Shown here piece after piece: positions 55,701 through 63,489 of a stretch of 64,000 nt of DNA (position 1 is the first letter of the stretch; each line of letters begins with the position of its first letter). The notes below the pieces were generated by a model that did no database searches, was not told the DNA's origin, and saw only the letters and a program-made list of their open reading frames with translations. This DNA comes from Mytilus californianus (taxonomy: Eukaryota > Mollusca > Bivalvia > Mytilida > Mytilidae), in NCBI RefSeq assembly GCF_021869535.1, contig NW_026262668.1:70019558-70083557 (forward strand). Reading direction: 5' to 3'. A program made the translations under genes and the position numbers.

Positions 55701-58700
55701 AGTCATATAACAGACGGAAGCTAGGAAATTAAATAAAATCATTCTAAAAGTAAGTTTACGTATATATGTTAATTTTTTTATCATTCAACTGTTAACATAA
55801 TAATGTTTTTGGTTCAGCAAATCAAAATGGCTGCCTTTTTAATGTGTATTATATGTCCGCTTCGAAGTACAAAAGTTCTAAATATTCCTATCAGAATCGA
55901 AATAATTCTATCATTTTATCCTTTATGCTAATTTTAACATGGGTAGGCATTATATTTGTCAACGCTCGGTACAAAGATATTGACAAATATAATGCCTACC
56001 CATATTGAAATGAGCATAAAGCATGACATGAAAGAATTATTTCTTAATTTGGAACAGCTAATGGTACATAAATACAGTTATTCCTAGGCAAAGTCAATGG
56101 CGTATGTTTATGACGTCATGCAAATTTTCGTTTTTCTTTTTTTCGGTGTTATTTTTTTTAGTAAATGTTCCTGAGTATTTAAACTTTTAAAAGTTTAGCA
56201 ACTGCAAATTTAAAGCAGGAGCAAATGCTAGAAAATTTTAGAGCGATAAAAAAGTCACATAAAAAACAATTGTTAACTTTAATTGATATCAGTTGATACT
56301 ATACATTTATTGACTTTTGATGAGGTTGATACATAGAGATTAATACATGGCCTTTTTCATAGTTTTTGCATATGTGTAACGAGCAGAAGTAAACTAGCCA
56401 TAAATTTACACCCAGGCTGATAACCCATATCAGGGGACCTCTCGCGAAAGTTACTTCCGGTATTTCCGGAGTCGCCTGCTTACAAATAATATCTGACACA
56501 CAAAGACATGACAGAGGGTGATCGGTTTATTAATGTTGCAACTGTGCTATTGACCTTTTCAAATTGCATTGACCGTATATTCATGTGTGATATACAGTCA
56601 CTGACCCTATATCGCCTTGTTTATGACGTTTACAATGCGTTTATATAAGCTGGTTCTCAAGTTTATGCGTCGTCCTGAATATGCATGAAATATTTGCCAC
56701 TGGACGTTAAGCAACCAACAATCAATCAATCAATCAATCAAGTTTATGCGTTCCGTAGAGTTTTATTTATGACGTCAATCAGAATCCAGGTTCGCGGAAA
56801 TTTTACGTCATCCGCTTCAAATTAAAAAATGATGGTTTTGACCCCAAATATTTCATTTGGAACAGTTGTAAGAGTTGCAGTATATAAAGAATAACCATAC
56901 ATTGTCTCTAAATGTAAATTTTATTTGTACTCGGTTCAAAAAAGATTAATACATGTTATTTGCCTCATATAAAAAAATTGTCGGAAGTATATGATAAAAA
57001 TATTAATACATGTCCTTTTCCATATCGGCCCGGGTGTCATCCCTGGACCCATATTAGCCCTCGACTAACGTCTCGGGATCGGCGTTTTGCATTTGCGCTG
57101 ATTTGCATTTCACTTGCGTCGATTTTTTCCTTCACTTGCGCCGATTGTGTACAGGTAAATTACAGGTGAATGTTATTTTTATTTATCCTTATAAACCACT
57201 TCCGTTAGCCAGTTGTACATATGTTATGTATTCTCAATTATAACATGTATAATACTTTTCCGACTTATTTGTCTCAATTATCATCAAACCAGTAGCGGTA
57301 TGCACGTCATCTCTACTTTTTGGTAAACCTGGCGTATCCTTACGACGCTCACTGTAAACAACTAGTGATGCATTCTTCAAATCCTTAGGCTCGAGATGGC
57401 TTTCCTTCATTCCCTTTAAAAGACGAAAACCAAAATTTTTTTTTAAATAAATCAAAAGTCGATAAGAATTTTAATATGTTTAAAGTTCTATGACCAAACT
57501 ATTTACTGAGGGACAATTGAACGATATTTAGCTGCATGCATAGTTAATGGCTTGTATTGAAAGAAAGTCAATATGGCAAAGCAAGTAAGTAAGTAAGTAA
57601 AACTTTATTTCAATTCGGCATGTAATAAAACAGTCAAACATAAGCTCTCAAGAGCTTTTTACCGAATATAATAACATAATACATTAGAAGCAAATGTCGC
57701 ATAGGCTCAAAATACAGAAAAAATGCTTACCTGTAACTCAGTTGTAAATATCTTTGATGGCCTGCTAGGTACATCTCCAGATTTTTTCCTTTCTCGTACC
57801 CGGAGTTCTTTTGCCTCTGTCTTTCGGTCATCTGCTACATGGTTATGTTCGTTCTGTGTTTTGACAATAGTCAGACCATCAGAATCCGTGGTGACTCTGG
57901 CTTTACACGACTTAATGGTACATCGGTAAGCTATGTTATTATGTTTCAGGACACTGGCCTGCCCATATGTATGGCCATCGATGATCAAAGAATTGACTCC
58001 TCGGCTCGTTTCAATGTGCAATATGTGCATCGTGTCACAACGAAGTTCCCGAACAATATGAACAAAAAATAACTTAAACATAAGTGAACACCGTTTATAT
58101 CCAGATTTTACCACTATACCTAGAAACATGTACATGTATTTACTCACCCGTGTTAAAATGCAAATGCAAATAGGAGCAAATATAGAATCGGCGCTAGTGA
58201 TAAAAAAATAAAATAGGCGCTAATGAAAGAATCAAATTGGCGCAAATGAAAGATCGAAAAAATTTTAAAATCGGCGCAAATGTCATACGCCCCTTGGGAT
58301 GATACCCAGGCCGATATGGAAAAGGCCATGTATTAATCTCTATGTATCAACCCCATCAAAAGTCAATAATTGTACAATATCTCAGTCAAATATTTTACTA
58401 TGATATTGCGTTTTTAAACTTTAAATTCAATTTCCCAACACATAGAAAAATGGGACTTACATCATTATAACACTCACACGACGATTTGAGTCAAATTCAC
58501 TCAAATTCATACCATGGGATTCTCGATCGTAAACTACATGTTTATGTAAAACCGGACAAGTTGAAGATATCTATGGGAAATGGTAATACAACTTTGCTCA
58601 TTGCAAGTCATAGGAAATATAATACATAGTGCGTTGATGAAACCTTTAGGACAAAACAGATCTTTCCAAACAGAAAGAGGTTGTTTTAGGGTGTTTTTTT

Positions 58701-59616
58701 TATCGGAAATGCAATATTGCAAGAAAATATCATGATGAAACATGAAATAAAAGGTCAATCATTAAAAGTGGAAAAGGGGGAAAGGAGTAGGCCCGGTAAG
58801 ACCCCTTTTTGGCTCCAAAATATAGCATTTTTACAAATTTGTTAAAATGTAAACTTTTAGCTATTTATTGGAAAGTAGAATACTTCTGTTCCATAAATGG
58901 GCTGTTTTGACAATACAATGCACATGCATCAGGTTATAGCATCATAAATTCATGCAATATGACTGAAATCTTCACAATTTTAGCATTTGTGCTAATTTTA
59001 AGACGGTTTTTGTCTAAAATGGAAGTGGCCGCATTTGTGTTCAGTCTTAATATTTAAATATATGTTGTATTTGATGATAATACATAACATATATAAAGGT
59101 TGAGACTGAACACGAATGCGGCCACTTACATTTTAGACAAAAACCATCTGAAAAGTGACGTTTTATGGCATATTTGATATATTTTTCATATTTAAGCTTG
59201 AATTTGAGCGTCTTTAATGACCAAATCAGTCCAAATCTTTTACATAAACTGATTGAATAGACTGAAGTAGACACTTAAGTGTTTAAAAAATGTCAAAAAT
59301 CTTTCATTAGACGTACTTCAAATATTAGGCCAAAACTAGTCCTTACCAGACCTTCTCCTTTATTATGTATTTTTTTGCTTATTTGCTAAATTTTAACCAG
59401 ATAACCTTCTACATTTGAAGAGTTTTTCGGTATCAGTTTGTACATTTTCGTATTGAGTCAATCATGTCTTTTAATGTTTAAAAAGCTATAAAAAAAACTT
59501 TCGTCTTAATTCAGGTTGCGTATCATGTCCAAGTCGTATGTGAACTCTTTTACCTGTATAAACTAGTTCTGCACCACTTGGACAATCTTTCCTTCCCCAT
59601 CGTATGTATGTCACAC
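46467..59616 (-). CDS. Short-chain collagen-C4-like secreted protein gene (5' partial; three exons seen)
   Basis: Three minus-strand exons join in phase: 59616-59554, 47369-47133 and 46708-46467 (stop TAA). Together they encode about 180 residues forming one cysteine-rich domain: VTYIRWGRKDCPSGAELVYT, then GQAGGNHYMAKGGGVNYLCL and PNDPENGE, then KEVPCSVCFR and MIMIPGRKTCYRGW, then EYHGYLMSDHVSH, then CGSLKCPPYTNGAIVLCSVC and TK. This is the domain of molluscan proteins usually annotated short-chain collagen C4-like, which are secreted and often follow a collagen-like or coiled-coil stretch. Signal peptide and any collagen repeats would be in upstream exons, which I did not find above 59616. 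The intron between the first two exons is about 12.2 kb and full of mobile elements. The role is unknown; defence or matrix functions are only suggestions for the family. Confidence 0.8.
46745..46870. repeat. Fragment of the mussel dispersed repeat in the last intron
   Basis: 'aagatgtagtacaattgcca' and 'gaacgccaaatgttgacgta' resemble the head of the 33061 family, strongly decayed. Confidence 0.4.
47133..47369 (-). CDS. Collagen-C4-like gene, middle exon
   Basis: Acceptor TTTTAG and donor CCAG|GTATTT on the minus strand, phase 1 at both ends. It encodes GGGVNYLCLPNDPENGEFNS, then EYEISYAFTPTGWPKS, then NKEVPCSVCFRKHKSAMIMI. It matches the body of the domain without gaps. Confidence 0.88.
47560..47745 (+). 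repeat. Dispersed repeat family R3, copy 2
   Basis: 'gattggctgatgtaatattc' like phrase with 'accagaacagaaattaaagg' and 'gtaagcaaagcttggacacg'. Parallel to 37750-37975 and inverted relative to 63270-63485. Confidence 0.7.
47780..48030 (+). repeat. Degenerate GAATGTTGAA-type simple repeat
   Basis: Irregular reiterations of 'gaatgttgaaa' and variants such as 'atgttgatatcgaatgttga', with no fixed period. Confidence 0.75.
48080..48310 (+). repeat. 'tcctgcc' plus poly-T reiterated block ending in poly-C
   Basis: Phrases like 'gtcctgcctttttttt' recur about six times with variable T tracts, and end in a run of C at 48294-48310. Low-complexity. Confidence 0.8.
48340..49240 (+). repeat. Tandem-core array, ~150-bp units, first block
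   Basis: Units carry 'aaatatagttgacctattgc', 'aacttaacattgaccaat' and 'atgaggtcaaggtcag'. About six diverged units. The same family forms the second block at 50211-51300. Confidence 0.85.
49243..49310 (+). mobile_element. tRNA-derived SINE head fragment
   Basis: 'ctgctgccgagtggtctaag' resembles a tRNA-Ser/Leu-type A box (TGGTCGAGTGGTCTAAG in related heads) and is followed by 'cactagcagtgggatttcca'. Only the 5' part is seen. Confidence 0.4.
49320..50210. other. Spacer between the two tandem-core blocks
   Basis: AT-rich DNA without a recognised gene or clear repeat structure. Confidence 0.4.
50211..51415 (+). mobile_element. Tandem-core element, ~150-bp units, second and more complete block
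   Basis: It starts 'aacaagagtgcacacgctga', runs through about six units ('aaatatagttgacctattgc', 'atgaggtcaaggtcagatga', 'ccagacagacatgtacacct') and ends with a GC-rich hairpin-forming tail ('gtcgagctttctgcgac...gtcgcaggctcgac' near 51380-51415). A further tail fragment lies at 55646-55740. Confidence 0.75.
51530..51665 (-). repeat. 'cagtggcggatccag' dispersed repeat
   Basis: 'cagtggcggatccagaaatt', 'agggggtgcccactgactgc' and a poly-C run. This phrase is widely dispersed in many invertebrate genomes. Orientation is uncertain. Confidence 0.5.
51723..51825. mobile_element. 103-bp foldback element with 9-bp target duplication
   Basis: Two 47-nt arms (51723-51769 and 51779-51825) are inverted copies with 44 of 47 matches, beginning tagtccgagatta and ending in a 9-nt loop. 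Flanking taacttggc occurs exactly at 51714-51722 and 51826-51834. A 9-bp duplication is typical of the Mutator superfamily, so it may be a Mutator-type MITE; hAT (8 bp) is less likely. Confidence 0.92.
51990..53340 (+). pseudogene. Decayed copy of a multicopy ORF of unknown function
   Basis: Pieces read: 51996-52166 MNKPVDILSWLQDNHSLGPL with CPSCNICLEC and CQICPN, which could be a zinc-binding segment; then about 52283-52614 LPFLGDWHILKNTQPVLLKT, CTNFRKTHLFHLDMWESFYK and ANKISN; then near 53011 QLALDEAHESYIDLDVKQSV, then PPPELLDSMTVFLPYRASM to 53333. Stops and frame changes separate them, so it is not functional as it stands. The pieces resemble a large family of uncharacterised, probably transposon-derived proteins in molluscs and cnidarians ('GDWH...LK' and 'DE.HE..IN.D.K.A..RP' blocks). 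I cannot name the family with certainty. Confidence 0.55.
54020..54130. repeat. Two poly-C tracts
   Basis: C runs near 54040-54048 and 54109-54128 within otherwise AT-rich DNA. Possible assembly weak points. Confidence 0.8.
54304..54986. mobile_element. MITE-like element with inverted arrays of AGCGACAAGAA
   Basis: The left end reads ggtctcactatttagcgaca and the reverse complement of the right end ggtcactaattagcgacaag. Four to five copies of (t)agcgacaagaa lie at the left (54316-54410) and four in the opposite orientation at the right (54897-54980). The middle is AT-rich without coding content. No target duplication could be assigned. Confidence 0.75.
55390..55643 (+). mobile_element. tRNA-derived SINE with (CAAT)n-type tail
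   Basis: A tRNA-like head contains 'gatcgcctctcagttcgcgc' (A-box area) and 'gcggttgtgagttgaacccc' (B-box area, close to GGTTCGAATCC). The body is 'gtgcagaaggtcggttgttc' and the tail 'gacgttaaacactaacaatc' followed by aatcaatca. This layout fits molluscan SINEs. A second tail of the same type is at 56671. Confidence 0.7.
55899..56043. repeat. 145-bp hairpin
   Basis: The inner arms, 55939-55962 and 55980-56003, are perfect 24-nt inverted copies (atgggtaggcattatatttg...). Outer parts continue imperfectly to gaaataattc (55899) and gaattatttc (56043), giving arms of about 64 nt with a 17-nt loop. No target duplication was found. Confidence 0.88.
56671..56737 (+). mobile_element. 5'-truncated SINE tail with 14-bp target duplication
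   Basis: It reads 'ccactggacgttaagcaacc' followed by (aatc)n. The flanks repeat tcaagtttatgcgt at 56657-56670 and 56738-56751, a typical retrotransposition duplication. The tail phrase matches the end of the SINE at 55390-55643 ('gacgttaaacactaacaatc'). Confidence 0.85.
57234..57413 (-). CDS. Second exon of the FLYWCH-type gene fragment
   Basis: The minus-strand acceptor is TTTTAAAG, followed in phase 0 by GMKESHLEPKDLKNASLVVY and then SERRKDTPGLPKSRDDVHTA, ending at a stop at 57234. The linker resembles that which follows the zinc finger in FLYWCH/MULE-type proteins. A transposase domain does not follow. Confidence 0.5.
   Translation of the reverse strand, partial: GMKESHLEPKDLKNASLVVYSERRKDTPGLPKSRDDVHTATGLMIIETNKSEKYYTCYN
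57581..57650 (-). repeat. LINE-type 3' tail with (ACTT)n
   Basis: On the minus strand 'attgaaataaagttttactt' ends in an (ACTT)n microsatellite (57581-57602), like the 3' terminus of CR1-type LINEs. It lies in the intron of the FLYWCH fragment. Confidence 0.5.
57731..58081 (-). CDS. FLYWCH-type zinc-finger coding exon
   Basis: From an ATG at 58081 (MFKLFFVHIVRELRC), the frame runs to a donor CAG|GTAAGC at 57731 and joins 57413 in phase 0. It contains SRGVNSLIIDGHTYGQASVL, then AYRCTIKSCKARVTTDSDGL and NEHNHVADDRK. The C...C...H-x-H spacing fits a FLYWCH zinc finger, but the Trp of the YWC core is missing (YRC). Such fingers bind DNA and occur in host proteins and in Mutator-like transposases. 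The position between inverted repeats suggests an element-borne or captured gene fragment. An ATG further up (58147) is possible. Confidence 0.65.
58781..59361. mobile_element. MITE-like element (581 bp) with an internal palindrome
   Basis: The left end aaaggagtaggcccggtaag matches the reverse complement of the right end (aaaggagaaggtctggtaag) with three mismatches. Inside is an inverted pair: about 59001-59050 (gacggtttttgtctaaaatg, then gaagtggccgca) and about 59102-59150 (tgcggccacttacattttag, then acaaaaaccatct). Confidence 0.75.
59554..59616 (-). CDS. Collagen-C4-like gene, first visible exon
   Basis: Minus-strand acceptor CATTTCAG, entry phase 1; donor ACAG|GTAAAA, exit phase 1. It encodes VTYIRWGRKDCPSGAELVYT plus the first base of the Gly that begins GQAGG in the next exon. 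'RWGR..CP.G..LVY.G' is the conserved opening of the domain. Confidence 0.85.
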
Positions 59617-59734
59617 CTGAAATGTAATTAACTGTTGACACAAAGATATGTCTCGCCTTTTTGTAATTTTGATAGTATAATGCAAATATTGAATCCAAAT
59701 GGCAATATTTAAACATGCAAACTATGCAAAACAT

Positions 59735-60395
59735 TCAAAGTTAAAAGACCATGATTTATGGTGCATGACCAAATAACCCAATGGAAATGAGAAATGCCAA
59801 TACTTATAAAACTGCATACCAAATACCATTGACTTATCATAAGTGGTTCTCTTTACAATATCTTAACAAAAACTTTAATTTGTAAACAATGTAAAAGTTT
59901 CAAAGTCAATGGACGACCAAGTCCATGCTGAGGGTGTGGGGCCATATAATCATAATGGAAAAGAGATTTAATACAACTGCATACCAAATATTAACATTAG
60001 CGGTTCCGCTTAAACTAATCTAATCACAAACTTAACAAAAAAACTATGTAAAACATTCAAAGTCAACAGACCATGACTGAGGGGGCGGGGGCGGAGGCAA
60101 ATTATTTCCATGGAAATGAGTTGTGCCAATGCTAATGCTTCTACATACTAAATGTCACTGACCTACCACTAGTGGTTCCCCTTAAACTGACCTAATCACA
60201 AACTAGTACATGTAAAGTAAGCAAAAGTTTAAAAGTCAATAGACCATGACTGAGGGGGCGGGGCCAAATAATCTCCATCGACATGATATGTGCCAATGCT
60301 AGTACAATTGCATACCAAATATTATTAACATACGACTAGTGGTTCTCCATAAACTGACCTAATCACAAACTAATATATTGTTGACGCCGTCGAAA
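59735..60395 (+). repeat. Tandem-core repeat, ~155-175-bp units
   Basis: Four diverged units share 'gaccatgactgagggggcgg', 'actgcataccaaatatta' and 'gtggttctccataaactgac'. It ends at 'ttgacgccgtcgaaaactat'. Unrelated in sequence to the other tandem-core families in the window. Confidence 0.8.
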
Positions 60396-60424
60396 ACTAT
60401 GGAACGCCAACACTGTCTTGTTAT

Positions 60425-61025
60425 GCCCATTTTCATTATATGATGTGCATTTACCTTTATATGATGTCCACTTGTCATTATATGATGTGCAAACACCTTT
60501 ATATGATGTGCAAACATCCTTATATGATGTGCAAACATCCTTATATGATGTGCAAACATCATTATATGATGTGCAAACATCATTATATGATGTGCAAACA
60601 TACTTATATGATGTGCATATATACTTATATGATGTGCATATATACTTATATGATGTGCTTATATACTTCTATGATGTGCAAATATACTTATATGATGTGC
60701 AAATGTACTTATATGATGTGCGAATGTACTTATATGATGTGCAAACATTCTTATATGATGTGCAAACATTCTTATATGATGTGCAAATGTACTTATATTA
60801 TGTGCAAAGATCTTTATATGATGTGCAAATATACTTATATGATGTGCAGATATACTTATATGATGTGTACATATCATTATATGATGTGCAGTTACCATTA
60901 TATTATGTGCAAATATCTTTATATGATGTGGTTGTGTCATTATATTATGTTCTTGTAATCTTATATGATGTGGTTTGGTTTACTTCATTATATGATGTCG
61001 AAACGTCATTATATGATGTGCTTTC
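60425..61025 (+). repeat. 21-bp minisatellite, about 28 units
   Basis: The unit is ttatatgatgtgcaaacatcc with variable last bases. Because 21 is a multiple of three and the unit lacks stops in several frames, long open frames appear on both strands (for example a 229-codon frame from 60418 whose first codon is TTG). The predicted 7-residue repeat LYDVQTS has no known relative, so coding is unlikely. Confidence 0.95.
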
Positions 61026-62080
61026 ATCGTCGTTATGGTCAATGAACATGATTACGATTAGAATGATTACTGTCTACGTCATAACTGATTCCGATCTGCT
61101 TCTGTAAACTATAAACCCAGCTCAAATATGTGTCTATCGCTAGCGAGAGTGCAATTAATAGGAAAAATGAGACAATGCAATTTAACAAAATCAACGTTTC
61201 AAACATTTCGGAGGGAGATTAAGATCAATTAATACAGGAGCTAATTGGAGAAATTTGCGGCTGTGGCGAAAATATGATAAAACAAATTTTGAGGCTCTTT
61301 ATAGCTTGCTATTTGGGTTAAGCAAATGCTACGTGTTGAAGGTCGTACTTTGACCTATGATTGTTTACTCTTACAAATTATGACTTGGATGGAGAGTTTT
61401 CTCATTGGCTCTCATACCACATCTTCTTATTTCTATTCATTGCAAAATGCACCATTGAACTCACAGTCAGTTTGAAAATATTTCACAACAATAGCTATAA
61501 AATTATCTACTCGTGCATAATATGGCGAGATGGTTTGTTTTAAAAAATGTTAATTGAATAATATAAATGGTAAGATGTATAATGTAGTGTTACTCCTACA
61601 AAACCATACAAAGCCGGTAATATTTGTGATATGACGTATACATGTAGTGTTTTGTACTTCCTTAATTTGTCTTTGAAACAATCTTTTTTCCACAGAAAAA
61701 GCCAAAATATCCAAATTTGGAGACCGCATGCTTAGTCCACGTACTGCCCGCGAAATGCGAAATGGTCAGGTTGGGTAATGTTCACATATTTGTAAATACA
61801 GATTGTTTATTTTCAACTTATTTTAATGGGTTTTTTTTTTAATTGCTAATAAAATTCTGCAACTTGAGTATGACAACAGATTTGGAGTGGCGTCAACGGT
61901 TTCTGAGATACAGAGGGGTTGATTCCTGGTGAAGTGTTTTGAATCTTATTTTTCATCCGATTAGATGGGATTTTTTTCATTGTGTACTCATTTTGATCCT
62001 TTTCGGTAATGTCAAAGGATTTTACGTAGTTCATACGGTTATTTAGTTAAAAGGAAAAAAAAACAAAAAACACTGAAAAT
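61026..62080. other. Non-coding stretch with one possible exon-like segment
   Basis: 61697-61767, between CCACAG and CAG|GTTGGG, would encode AKISKFGDRMLSPRTAREMR in one frame on the + strand, which looks protein-like but matches nothing I know. No other gene was seen. Confidence 0.3.
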
Positions 62081-62138
62081 CACACTTTGCCACACTTTTT
62101 CAATTTAGGGTATTTGATATTTTTATTTTCCAACAGAG

Positions 62139-62489
62139 ATGAATGTGGTGATGCCCGTCTTTTGCATTATGTTCCTCGTTTTCGTCTCTTTAAAGAAAGA
62201 ATTAAATGCATTAAACGTGTCCAAATCCTTACTGTGTCCACCTTATTACTGTGTCCACACTCTTTGTTTCAACACTTGCCCAATTGTTCCGCGCTTTCGC
62301 TGGCATCTTCTAGTAATTATAATTCGAAATACCTTGCTTGCTTGTGACAATGGTGTTCGACAACGAGTAAACTTATCACCTTTTCTTTTCTATTTTCTTT
62401 ACTTTTGATTGACTAAAAAAAATTCTTAGTGAGTAAAAATATTACAGGACTTAACAGAACTATACCAGAAGATCTGGAAAGAGAATTAG
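62139..62489 (+). CDS. Possible small ORF with signal-peptide-like start (or LINE remnant)
   Basis: An ATG at 62139, just after a CAACAG acceptor, opens MNVVMPVFCIMFLVFVSLKK, a hydrophobic start, then a stretch with four cysteines (CPPYYCVHTLCFNTC). A donor CTA|GTAATT at 62312 would join 62448 (ATTACAG acceptor) to add DLTELYQKIWKEN and TAG, giving 71 residues. AATAAA lies at about 62613. The competing reading is that this is a decayed LINE 3' end: the +1 frame has CGDARLLHYVPRFRLFKERI and the following DNA resembles a LINE 3' UTR. I cannot decide. Confidence 0.22.
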
Positions 62490-62644
62490 AAATATATCTT
62501 AAATTTTTTATACCTCCTGACTAAAGACTTTTGAAACCTCTCTCTCTTGTTTTGTATATATTGTAAAGTTATTATTGTTATCTCTGTACTGATGTCATAC
62601 ATTGACTTTATGAGAATAAAGATATAGATTTAGAGGCCATAACT

Positions 62645-62935
62645 ATACCGGTATGGATGATTGATTGATTAATTTGTTGATTGATTTATATTTACCGCCA
62701 CTTTCAACACTTTCATGCTATTTCGTGGCGGTGAGTTTATATTGGTGGAGGAAGCCGAAGTTCCCAGAGAGACCACCCAACCTTCGTTTGGAAAACTGAC
62801 AATTCTGGTCAATTAAGATAGGAGTCGAGCTTACCTGCCACATGCGGTATTCGAACTCACACACCTAAGTGTCGACAGACAAGTGATACAGTAGTTCGAC
62901 TATTCACACCACTCGACCAGCGAGCGCCCATCTCT
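62645..62935 (-). mobile_element. tRNA-derived SINE, minus strand
   Basis: On the minus strand, 'cgctggtcgagtgg' (62909-62926 region) is an A box and 'gagttcgaatacc' (62846-62858) a B box, at proper spacing for an internal RNA polymerase III promoter. The body follows, and the tail is (atca)n-like near 62655-62690. Confidence 0.85.
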
Positions 62936-63269
62936 TTCATCCGAAATGCTTTAAAGGAGATATGGAATGAACTTCAACTCGGTGGTTTTCATTTGCTTTC
63001 AGCTTTTTATTATGTTTTCGTGCATATATTTCACAAATGTTTTTGGAAAATGTTTGATTCCACATTTCTTGAAAGAGATTTTATATTTTCAGAAGGGGAG
63101 CGAAATAGTTTGTTTCCATTTTAAATCAGGGAAAAATAAAACAATAATGAAATTAAAAAAAAAATAACCATGTTCTTTTTTATTAAAGTTTATCAAGGAA
63201 ATACACGTGCTCCTACCCACACTACAGTCGGTGTCTAACAAATGATTAATATATAATGTACAGATCATC

Positions 63270-63485
63270 TGTCTAAGCTTTGGTTACAAGGATCTGACAA
63301 CACTTCGTTTTACTTTCTGTCCTGGTTAATATTACATCAGCCAATAAAATTTCAGCCTTCATATTTTTAAAGGTGTGGATCAATCCGACAAAACCAGAGA
63401 ATCCCAATGGTCTTGAATTGAGCGTTTTCAGATCGGCGTAAGCAAAGCTTGAACACACAATACCTGTAATCTAATTAGATTGGTG
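63270..63485 (-). repeat. Dispersed repeat family R3, copy 3 (inverted)
   Basis: The + strand reads 'atattacatcagccaataaa', 'tccgacaaaaccagagaatc', the reverse of the order at 47560-47745, with 'gtaagcaaagcttgaacaca' at one end. Confidence 0.7.
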
Positions 63486-63489
63486 TCTA

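Larger units (their letters stand above)
56298..58380. mobile_element. Inverted-repeat-bounded region carrying a FLYWCH coding segment
   Basis: 56298-56361 (with 'gaggttgatacatagagatt') matches the reverse complement of 58318-58378 over about 60 bp with few mismatches. A further inverted pair, 57003-57100 ('ccttttccatatcggcccgg') and 58265-58335 ('ccgatatggaaaaggccatg'), lies inside. Both flanks of the coding part have reiterated (t)ttgcgccgatt motifs in opposite orientation (57075-57145 and 58185-58280). This layout suggests a large TIR element, with 56362-57002 perhaps a later insertion in the left end. Confidence 0.65.

Noticed and set aside
60418-61107. 229-codon frame with a 7-residue repeat
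   Set aside because: It is a 21-bp minisatellite open in several frames and on both strands, and the first codon is TTG.
62846-62926. tRNA gene on the minus strand
   Set aside because: The A and B boxes are present but no cloverleaf can be formed and a SINE body and tail follow.
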